Source: a virus. From it: a stretch of 26,353 nt of DNA. This document shows positions 6,750 through 13,946 of the stretch, piece by piece. The position numbers were made by a program, and so were the translations under genes. The stretch lies in the IMG/VR virus record IMGVR_UViG_3300027973_000195, positions 1 through 26,353 of that record. One strand, written 5' to 3'. The stretch's first letter is position 1; every line of letters begins with the position of its first letter. The notes beneath the pieces were generated by a model, which saw nothing but the letters and a program-made list of their open reading frames with translations, made no database searches and was not told the DNA's origin.

Positions 6750-8585
6750 CTGCACGCGCTGGGCTTCAATATCAACGTACCCTTCGTAAGGCAGCACTTC
6801 AGTAATCTTCTTTACTAAATATGGTGTGTTGCGAAGCAGCAGAACACTGTTCCAGTCCCATTGCAGGTACTCATGAAACTTCAGGTATAAACGGCCCTTG
6901 ATCAGTTCATTGATCTGTAGAGAAGGCAACCACTTTGACCAAAACCGGTCAATCAATCCAAAGTTACCGGTACCTACCTTGTAAGATAATGACCAGTTGC
7001 CAACCGTGGCATGGCTGGAAGTCATTGGCCATGAACTATTGAAATTGTAGATGCTATTGGTGACAAGTGGCTTATTGCCACCAGCTGAAAACGGTTGAGA
7101 TCCGCGGTAAAAAAACATCCTGGCCGGCCATGGCTCAAAATCCCTGCTGTTGCCAGAAGCAAACCAGTTACCCAGCCGATTGGTTGCAGGGAAGTACCCG
7201 ATAAGATGATTGCCGGCTCCAAAATAGTTGATGATTATTGCACTCTCTCGAATGATGCTCACTTCAATGGAGGTTGAGTAAGTATCTGTCACATCTGGCG
7301 GCGCATATCCACCCACATTATCACCTTTCCGTTGCCATTCATAGAATGTGCTGGAGCCACCGGTCTCGGCAAAGTTGTTGCAAACATAGTATGCATTCAG
7401 GTACCGGATGTAATACATCTGCTGCTGATAGGTAGGTCCGGCAGTAGGAAGCGCAGTCAGTGAATTCACTGACCCCATAAACGTGTACTCGCTCTCTAAC
7501 ACCTCAACCGAGAATTCATCTCTGGCTCTGTCAAAACCAATGATCTTAGGTCCTATACTTGATTTTTCAAAACTGAGAGAGATCTGTGGGGAGAATTTAT
7601 CTGTACGGTCCGTAGAGCCTGAACCAGATAGTTCAGTCAACCAGATAATTCGGCAGCTCTTCGATTTGTCATTGATCAGAAATGAGATCGGCAGAAGCTT
7701 CTGCAATTCCACCAGCAGCTCTCCCACAGTCATCACCGGTGGCACATGCTCAGCCACACGGATCTTTACTGGATTCTGAGGTGTAATCGTAACCACCGGG
7801 TTAATCAATGGTCCGTTCAATTGGGGGATGGCCCAGTTCACTGAACGGTAGCTCTCAAAGCATATTTGCTTGAAATCAGGATCATCAAGGATATCACCTG
7901 ATATTGCGTACCCATGCTCAAGAAAGATCTGCTTGATGATGTACGAAACATAGACATGAGGGCATAGCGACAGGTAATTTTTCTCTCTGGCAAGCTGAAT
8001 TTGACCGCTGTGCACTTCCCATGCGTTTATCCAGGTGACTTCATTTTCACCTTTGTAATTACCAACCCATATAGGGCTGAAAACATAGTCCCCATCATCA
8101 CTGTCATTGTATGCCCATGTGTCGTGCGCATGCTTCCAAAAGCCGGGAGTGGTAAGGCTGTATCCTGCCCAGGCAAAGGATCTCTCGCCACCCAGCTGAA
8201 GGTCACTGAGCTTCTTATCCTTCACGCGCTGCCAGAACTCACTGATGTTGGAAAGGATATGGCAATCGATGTTGCCCACATTGCTTTTATTCAGATGAGC
8301 GGTCACGCTGTTGATCACCAGCTTACCCTGGCTGAGCTGCATGCCGGCATCTTCGAGGATAACATCGTGCTGTAGCTCTTTATTCACCGGCAGCTGATCC
8401 GGCCATCCCAACAGCCTGAGGTTTTTATCACTCAACGGAAGCGTGAAAGGGTAAGATACCTCTCCCGGAATCGCATCTTTGCCACTTTCAGTTTGCTCCA
8501 AAAATATTGGGGAACTGCGCTCCCTTTGTATCCTGGTACCAGGCTGCAAATCCAAATACTCTCCGCTCTTCTTGATTCCTATCAT
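6747..8585 (-). CDS. Large tail-tip / tail hub-like structural protein
   Basis: 612 residues. The N-terminus (EYLDLQPGTRIQRERSSP then GEVSYPFTLPLSDKN) is typical of a protein found at the end of tail operons in Bacteroidota phages. The whole chain is beta-rich with no signal peptide. It is the last gene of the long unit from 13897, after the tape measure, portal and connector genes, where distal-tail and hub proteins are expected. A baseplate or hub role is inferred from position and composition; I see no peptidase or lysozyme motif. The ATG overlaps the upstream stop (ATGA). Its own stop lies in the shared repeat at 6712-6749. Confidence 0.65.
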   Translation of the reverse strand: MIGIKKSGEYLDLQPGTRIQRERSSPIFLEQTESGKDAIPGEVSYPFTLPLSDKNLRLLGWPDQLPVNKELQHDVILEDAGMQLSQGKLVINSVTAHLNKSNVGNIDCHILSNISEFWQRVKDKKLSDLQLGGERSFAWAGYSLTTPGFWKHAHDTWAYNDSDDGDYVFSPIWVGNYKGENEVTWINAWEVHSGQIQLAREKNYLSLCPHVYVSYIIKQIFLEHGYAISGDILDDPDFKQICFESYRSVNWAIPQLNGPLINPVVTITPQNPVKIRVAEHVPPVMTVGELLVELQKLLPISFLINDKSKSCRIIWLTELSGSGSTDRTDKFSPQISLSFEKSSIGPKIIGFDRARDEFSVEVLESEYTFMGSVNSLTALPTAGPTYQQQMYYIRYLNAYYVCNNFAETGGSSTFYEWQRKGDNVGGYAPPDVTDTYSTSIEVSIIRESAIIINYFGAGNHLIGYFPATNRLGNWFASGNSRDFEPWPARMFFYRGSQPFSAGGNKPLVTNSIYNFNSSWPMTSSHATVGNWSLSYKVGTGNFGLIDRFWSKWLPSLQINELIKGRLYLKFHEYLQWDWNSVLLLRNTPYLVKKITEVLPYEGYVDIEAQRVQ

Positions 8586-10024
8586 ACCGCGATGTATACA
8601 AAGTCAGTGAATGGCGTTTCAGAAAATCCACAGATGGCCTTTACCCTGGCATAGCCGATCAGCCCAAAGTCTGTAAACGCATATGATGTGCTTGTGGTAA
8701 GAATGGTCCGCTGCTTCTCCGTTTGAAGTACATCCCAAAGCTCCACCACATACTGCACATGAGAAGCGCTGGACGGTGCCCAGCTGAGCGTGCCAGCAAC
8801 TGCACTGATGCTGGTGATCAACGGGCACACCGGAAGATCACCTACACGGATATCCGGTGCATAGGATTCGTTGACATACCCTGGTGTGAACTCAATTGGG
8901 AAATCCTTGATCGGGTCGCTGTTGGTACCCATGTCCACAGAGTTGTTGGTCACCAGTACCGGTGCCCACCGGTTAAACTTGATGATCTGAACTTTGGTGG
9001 AGATCATCAGATCCCGGATTCGGTCATACTGATCCTCATCATCCATCAGGCCAACGGATCCGGAATAGCTCACCTGTTCAACGTTCTTTATGTTCTCCTG
9101 CATGGCAGCGATCTCCGTAGTGGAGTAGTACTTCCCGCCAAGGGTTTTCTCAGAAAACTGACGGTCATAGGCCACCTTTTTACCCATCTCACCCAGCAGG
9201 CGCATAGAGTCCAGCCCACCCATGGAATTGATGTAGTAAAGCGTGGTCTTTGAATAGTTGCCACGGTAGTCAACGATGTACTTGAACTCAACGGTCAGGT
9301 TGGTGGTGTTTGCTGCAATACGCACCGTATAGTAGTGGATGGTCTTTGCCGGCTGAACATCTTTCAGCCCGAGCTGCGCACCCACCGGTATGCGATAAAT
9401 CCCGTACTTGGGCACTGCGGTGTCCGGTAAATTGATCGTCACCGCATTAAGTTGTACCGTACCATCAGTGAAGTATAAGTTCACTTTGGCGGCCATATTG
9501 GCCTGGTTATTTGTGCCCAAGTGCAGGTATGAGTACCATGCTTTTTCAGTGGGCCCAATGAGCCTGCCAGTTTTCTGCCAGGTAAGCACACCGTTATTGT
9601 TGATAAAGTAATTCGGACCTTGCCATTTCTCATGCGGCAGGCCTCCCTTCACCACGCGGATAGTGCTGCCGTCCGTGGTCCATGCCGGGTTAGGTGCTGC
9701 AGTAGTGATCTCCCGGTAACCGATATAGAATTCACCAACCTGGTCAAATGCCCTTTCCGGAACAGCCGTGGTGATCGCCGGCAAAGAGTAGTCAACCAGG
9801 CTGTCCAGCACCTTGCTGAAATCAATCTCGGCAATACCGGAACTATCCGGCACCAAGGATATCGCGATCTGCTGAATGAAATTATTGGCACCAAACCGGC
9901 GGAACATCAACCGCACATCAATCTTCAACCCTTGGGTTGACAGCACAGTGTTCGTTTGCAACTTGTACACGACAGGGTTGCGCGAAAAACAAACCTCATA
10001 GGGCCTCTCCAACAGTGTTATCAT
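8582..10024 (-). CDS. Tail structural protein with C-terminal fibronectin-III-like domain
   Basis: 480 residues, beta-rich throughout. The last 80 residues (PLITSISAVAGTLSWAP, then HVQYVVELWD, then YAFTDFGLIGYARVKAIC) have the strand pattern of a fibronectin type III / Ig-like domain, common on exposed tail proteins. The N-terminus (LLERPYEVCFSRNPVVYKL) is a form I associate with tail-tip proteins of Bacteroidota phages. A role in the tail tip is inferred from the neighbours. The ATG overlaps the upstream stop (ATGA), as does the downstream junction, so three consecutive genes are coupled. Confidence 0.62.
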   Translation of the reverse strand: MITLLERPYEVCFSRNPVVYKLQTNTVLSTQGLKIDVRLMFRRFGANNFIQQIAISLVPDSSGIAEIDFSKVLDSLVDYSLPAITTAVPERAFDQVGEFYIGYREITTAAPNPAWTTDGSTIRVVKGGLPHEKWQGPNYFINNNGVLTWQKTGRLIGPTEKAWYSYLHLGTNNQANMAAKVNLYFTDGTVQLNAVTINLPDTAVPKYGIYRIPVGAQLGLKDVQPAKTIHYYTVRIAANTTNLTVEFKYIVDYRGNYSKTTLYYINSMGGLDSMRLLGEMGKKVAYDRQFSEKTLGGKYYSTTEIAAMQENIKNVEQVSYSGSVGLMDDEDQYDRIRDLMISTKVQIIKFNRWAPVLVTNNSVDMGTNSDPIKDFPIEFTPGYVNESYAPDIRVGDLPVCPLITSISAVAGTLSWAPSSASHVQYVVELWDVLQTEKQRTILTTSTSYAFTDFGLIGYARVKAICGFSETPFTDFVYIAV

Positions 10025-10506
10025 ACATCATCCTCCCATGCATTTGCGTTATAATCTGGTCCCTGCGTATTGAACCGAAGAAAATACTGCCATCCCACCG
10101 CACTCTGATCGCTGAGGGCAACCGGTTCAATGTTGCCATCCAGCAGCCTGGTCATAAAGGAGCAACTCTCATCATCCTGGTTGCGGATCCTTGCAATGAA
10201 ATCATACAGGATCTCCTGCGTTTCCATGGACGCGATCTCCATGGCCTGCTCGCGGCCAACGGTGGCGTTCATGCTCACGTTCTGCATCACAGCCAGCTGG
10301 ATCACCCACACCATATCTCCTTCACGAACCGAAGACGATGCATCCAACACCTTGACATAGGTGGGCTTGATGTCTGGATAGATGGCTCCACTTTCATCTG
10401 CCACGGTCATAGGCATGAATGCGGTACCGCCTTCGCCGTGCAGAAGCTTCTTATGCTTCTGGCACAGCTCCTGGATATAGGCCTGGATATTTTCAAAATA
10501 TGTCAT
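10021..10506 (-). CDS. Hypothetical tail-region protein
   Basis: 161 residues, no family recognised. It begins with a helix (FENIQAYIQELCQKHKKLLHG) and continues as a mixed alpha/beta domain (VADESGAIYPDIKPTYVKVL, then DMVWVIQLAVMQNV). Size and position between the connector-like genes and the tail-tip genes would suit a neck or tail-terminator protein. That is positional inference only. It overlaps both neighbours by ATGA. Confidence 0.6.
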   Translation of the reverse strand: MTYFENIQAYIQELCQKHKKLLHGEGGTAFMPMTVADESGAIYPDIKPTYVKVLDASSSVREGDMVWVIQLAVMQNVSMNATVGREQAMEIASMETQEILYDFIARIRNQDDESCSFMTRLLDGNIEPVALSDQSAVGWQYFLRFNTQGPDYNANAWEDDV

Positions 10507-11294
10507 CTGCTCACGGTTACTTTATTACGATCCATTTCAATCTGCTCTGCTTCTGCCACCACCTCGTTCAGATCCATCAGGATAGTGTCCACATATTGCT
10601 CATTCACGCGGTCAAAATCACCAAAGGTTCCCTCCTTTGCTACGGATCTCATCACAGACCATAGCCCATACAAACTTTCCTGCCCGTCACTGGATCCAAA
10701 TACCTTGTCGTTGGCCTTCACCTTCGCGTCCCGGGCACCCTCGTAAAAGCGAACTATGGCCCTTTTAACGTGGTTCGGCCATTTGCGGATCTTCATTGCC
10801 AGCAGTGGAGAGATAGCGTCATTGAATTTCTTTCTCACGTCCCCATCAGGATTGCGCACGTAGTCATAGAACATATTCTTGCCTTCCCGGTAGATCACGG
10901 CAATGAAATGGTCCAGATTTTCAGGCGTGGGCTCCTTGATGTACTGCATGTACCGATATTCAGAAAAACAGAACTCAGCCATCTTCATATTGCTCAGTCC
11001 GTCTGCAGGTCCGTACAGTCCACGGTATGATGGGATCAGGTTGCGGGTCAGCGTGTTCTCGCCAAAGAGAAACTCAGTACACTCCACGGCGGCATCCATA
11101 AGTGCCGGTTCCCGCATCCGGTAAAACTGACGCCATGGGATGTCTGCCAGTGCGCGGAAGAGAGAAAGGATCCCTTTCTCGTCATCCATACCGGACTCAA
11201 TGACCTGCATCACCTGGATAAGCCTGTTGCCATCCATCTCATTCCAGCTTTCCGGAACGTCATAAGTCCATTTACCAAAGTGCAGCTGCTTCAA
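10503..11294 (-). CDS. Hypothetical protein of the portal unit, TTG start
   Basis: 263 residues, helical, with no recognised motif. The start is TTG at 11294, overlapping the upstream TGA as TTGA; the next ATG would remove the well-formed KQLHFGKWTYDVPESWNEM beginning, so TTG is preferred. The charged C-terminus (EVVAEAEQIEMDRNKVTVSR) looks like a coiled coil. A head-tail joining or tail-assembly role is suggested only by its place after the portal and the connector-like gene. Confidence 0.6.
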   Translation of the reverse strand: MKQLHFGKWTYDVPESWNEMDGNRLIQVMQVIESGMDDEKGILSLFRALADIPWRQFYRMREPALMDAAVECTEFLFGENTLTRNLIPSYRGLYGPADGLSNMKMAEFCFSEYRYMQYIKEPTPENLDHFIAVIYREGKNMFYDYVRNPDGDVRKKFNDAISPLLAMKIRKWPNHVKRAIVRFYEGARDAKVKANDKVFGSSDGQESLYGLWSVMRSVAKEGTFGDFDRVNEQYVDTILMDLNEVVAEAEQIEMDRNKVTVSR

Positions 11295-12262
11295 AATCTG
11301 AAGATTTTCCTGTTCTTATTGGGATCCACATACTCCTTTGGCGCGGAGTAGTAGGAACTGCCGAAATAGGTTGCGAAGACCGATCCGCTTGCTTTCTGAT
11401 CCAGATAGGTTTTCGCCTTCACCAGATAAGATTGACCGTCCCGTTTGGTGGCATTCAGCACAAACTGAATCTGATCAGCAGTAGGCTGCGAAGCTGTACT
11501 GTCTCCCCTGTCCGCATAACGGTCATAAATTGACACACCAGCCTCAGTGATCTTCACCAGGGATTTCTCCAGGCTATGATGAATGCAGAGCTGCGCTATT
11601 GCTTTCTTCAGGGTTGCTATCACCTGCTTTTCATCAGCCGTTGGCGCGGGGTCTGCTTTGAGTTCAGCAAAAAAAGCCTCACCAATAGTTGGCTTGATGT
11701 AGAGGTCTTCCACATCGGCCATGACACTCAGCAATGAGCTGTAAGTGCGGTGAGGCTGGTCTATTCTGTACTGGTCTGAGAAGTCCAGTGCTGTTTTGAT
11801 CAGAAATTTATTCCGGATGGCATAGGCCTCGGAACCGGTCCAGCTGGGAAAGCTGACACTATTGTCTTCCAAAAACTGAAGCAGGGATTCCATACCCTGG
11901 TGTCCCATGTTTGCCAGCGAATCTTTCACTCCATCAAATTCCCACCGGTACGCTGTTGGCATCGCATCTGTGGCAATTTTGCGTACACCGGTGTCAGTGA
12001 TCATCGCGTGCTGGATAGCCAGTCCATCAAAATAGGCGAAAGCTGCCAAAGGCTTTTGCACCTTCAGCAGCAGCGCTTTTTGGATGGTGGTGAGCGTATT
12101 TCCATTATACGCCGTTAGTAGCTCATTGTATAAAACTTTCCCGATTTTGGGAATGATGTACTTCTCTTCCGCGGATTCAATATCGGGAAGTGTGGATGTA
12201 TTGTTGAGGTTGCTGATCTTCAGCACCTGCTTTACCTGTTGAATAGTGGTGATCAGTGGCAT
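11291..12262 (-). CDS. Two-lobed head-tail connector-like protein
   Basis: 323 residues from the ATG at 12262, preceded by a strong Shine-Dalgarno (GGGAGGTTAAG directly upstream); the frame is open to 12361 but that part lies in the portal gene. Two halves look alike: KYIIPKIGKVLYNELL near residue 33 and DLYIKPTIGEAFFAELK near residue 185, each followed by helices rich in LLKVQKPLAAFAY- and LKKAIAQLCIH-type segments. I take this as an internal duplication of an adaptor-like helical domain. It is the type of uncharacterised protein (DUF6712-like) that follows the portal in Bacteroidota phages. Adaptor function is inferred. Confidence 0.65.
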   Translation of the reverse strand: MPLITTIQQVKQVLKISNLNNTSTLPDIESAEEKYIIPKIGKVLYNELLTAYNGNTLTTIQKALLLKVQKPLAAFAYFDGLAIQHAMITDTGVRKIATDAMPTAYRWEFDGVKDSLANMGHQGMESLLQFLEDNSVSFPSWTGSEAYAIRNKFLIKTALDFSDQYRIDQPHRTYSSLLSVMADVEDLYIKPTIGEAFFAELKADPAPTADEKQVIATLKKAIAQLCIHHSLEKSLVKITEAGVSIYDRYADRGDSTASQPTADQIQFVLNATKRDGQSYLVKAKTYLDQKASGSVFATYFGSSYYSAPKEYVDPNKNRKIFRF

Positions 12263-12263
12263 C

Positions 12264-13601
12264 TTAACCTCCCGTTTGTACCTCTTTGGTGGATTTACCT
12301 GTATCGAGTGTGGTAAGAACCAGTCCTGGGAACCTCCACACAATGTCAGCTGGCCAGCCATTTACCTTCTTCACGATGTTTAGTATCCGGCTGATCTGCT
12401 GACGCTCAAACTCCTGGATCATCACCTGCACCAGTGCAGCTTCACGGATGTTGGAACCAGAACCTGCACCGCCGCTATAAGGGCCGCCTGGCGTGTCGGC
12501 TCCCATCAGTGCCGGATTCATCATCAGGGCAAAGAGGATCTCACTATTTGCGGCGGCGCTGTCTGGTAAAAGTTCACCCTGCTTGGTTGTATCATCAATG
12601 GGTTTGATCTCAATGTATTGCAGGCCCTTTCCTGATACTTTGTCAAGCGTTCCAGGGATGTACACGCTCTTGTATGCATTCTGCGAACCTACCAGCCAGT
12701 CATCTATGGACTGGAAAAGCTCTTCCTGCTTCTGCTGCTTTTCTTCAGGGGTGAACGCAGCCCACTGACTACCATACACCAGGTCCCAGTATTCATCATA
12801 CACAATCACCACATACTTAAGCCTGATGTTGTTTTCGAACATGGCAGCCTTCATATCGGGAACACCCATGGCGATATCCACCCACTTCTTTGCAGCATAC
12901 CAGGTAGGCATGGAATAGTAGTGACGGTTCCACCCAGGTAGCCTGCCGGTAATGGCAAACTGCGCGGCTTTACGCTGTTCTGGTTTTATGCTGGTGAGGT
13001 ATTGGGATGGGCCGATCCAGGGCAGGAGTGGCGTTTCAATGAGTGATTTATCGGATGTGCTTGGCGTCTTTGACCAGTCCGCGCAGAGAAATGTTTTGGT
13101 AATCTTTCCGTCCTTCTCTTTTTCGTATCTGAACTCACTCACATCATCGCGAACAAACAGACCGATCTTATCCCCTGCATTGTTGAACCTGAACCGGCCA
13201 TGATAGTTACCAAAACCGATCATGTCTTTAAAGAGTGCAAAGGATTGGAAGAACATATTGCTTTCTTCCAGCCAGTCTTCCACTTCAGTATTGTACACTG
13301 GCTCCAACACTTCACTGCCATCTGGCTTTGTCTCCACGATCCGGAAAGGCTTCACACCGCGACCCAAACCAAACCTTGCCTTACCATCAATGGCAGACAT
13401 GAGCACACCGCAACCTTCAATGGTTTTGGTCATGGTGATGGGGAGCTGATTGTCTGCACCCCAGTTGGCCCAAAGGTTGGTGCTGGTCAGGTCTTCATAA
13501 ATGGGCTGCGTGGCATCCTTCTGATTAGGATTGCCAGACAAGCCAGTGATGAACGCCGTGCGTCCCTTTTTGGAATAACCAATTCCATTACTGATGATCA
13601 T
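12264..13601 (-). CDS. Phage portal protein
   Basis: 445 residues. The portal forms the ring at the capsid vertex through which DNA enters and leaves. Features that fit: the N-terminal region (LWANWGADNQLP), a central wing-like part (MIGFGNYHGRFRFN), and a C-terminal crown/stem region (SEILFALMMNPALMGADTPGG, then GGAGSGSNIREA and helical LVQVMIQEFERQQISRIL), a pattern I recognise from portals of Bacteroidota phages. Length is in the portal range. A strong Shine-Dalgarno (GGGAGGAGAG) precedes the ATG at 13601, which overlaps the upstream TGA. Its place after the tape measure and far from the terminase is unusual. Confidence 0.8.
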   Translation of the reverse strand: MIISNGIGYSKKGRTAFITGLSGNPNQKDATQPIYEDLTSTNLWANWGADNQLPITMTKTIEGCGVLMSAIDGKARFGLGRGVKPFRIVETKPDGSEVLEPVYNTEVEDWLEESNMFFQSFALFKDMIGFGNYHGRFRFNNAGDKIGLFVRDDVSEFRYEKEKDGKITKTFLCADWSKTPSTSDKSLIETPLLPWIGPSQYLTSIKPEQRKAAQFAITGRLPGWNRHYYSMPTWYAAKKWVDIAMGVPDMKAAMFENNIRLKYVVIVYDEYWDLVYGSQWAAFTPEEKQQKQEELFQSIDDWLVGSQNAYKSVYIPGTLDKVSGKGLQYIEIKPIDDTTKQGELLPDSAAANSEILFALMMNPALMGADTPGGPYSGGAGSGSNIREAALVQVMIQEFERQQISRILNIVKKVNGWPADIVWRFPGLVLTTLDTGKSTKEVQTGG

Positions 13602-13897
13602 ACTACTCTCCTCCCATTGAATTCACAGATCAACCGTATGTGAACCTTTTTGATATCCCTGGTTGCAGGGTTCATGATGTTCTTTGTTTTATGCTCCTGA
13701 TGCCTTGGCATCTTGTCAACCTTGTTACGCCTGAGAATGATTTCAGGCATGGCGGCCAGATCACAGCGAACCCAGTTTTTGACAACCTTGATCTGGCCAC
13801 CGGTACCCTTCTTTTTGTCAGCGGTGACGTAGGTCATATTGAACGGCCTGCCGCTGTCGATGTGATTGATTACTTCATATAGTTCAACTGTTTGCAC
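13598..13897 (-). CDS. Small basic hypothetical protein, first gene of the portal unit
   Basis: 99 residues from a GTG at 13897; an in-frame stop lies a few codons upstream, so no earlier start exists. Rich in Lys and Arg (KKKGTGGQIKVVKNW, IILRRNKVDKMPRHQEHKTKN), so it may bind nucleic acid or the acidic surface of another protein. No family is recognised. The start follows the TGTCCTTTC element by the standard distance and has no Shine-Dalgarno. It overlaps the portal ATG by 4 nt. Confidence 0.6.
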   Translation of the reverse strand: MQTVELYEVINHIDSGRPFNMTYVTADKKKGTGGQIKVVKNWVRCDLAAMPEIILRRNKVDKMPRHQEHKTKNIMNPATRDIKKVHIRLICEFNGRRVV

Positions 13898-13903
13898 TGG
13901 TGC

Positions 13904-13938
13904 GAATTTTCATCTTTATACTGCCCAATGAAAGGACA
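13904..13938 (-). promoter_or_regulatory. Late-promoter-like element P2 (portal unit)
   Basis: Minus-strand box TGTCCTTTC at 13938-13930, 23 nt, then TTC at 13906-13904 (TTG in the other copies). The GTG start at 13897 follows after 6 nt. No hairpin terminator lies upstream; the tape-measure stop is only about 8 nt away, so read-through from the previous unit is likely. Promoter function is inferred from the five-fold recurrence. Confidence 0.55.
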
Positions 13939-13946
13939 GGATTTTT

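Noticed and set aside
12263-12361. Longer N-terminus for the connector-like protein (from 12361)
   Set aside because: It falls inside the portal gene's C-terminus, while the ATG at 12262 has a strong Shine-Dalgarno.
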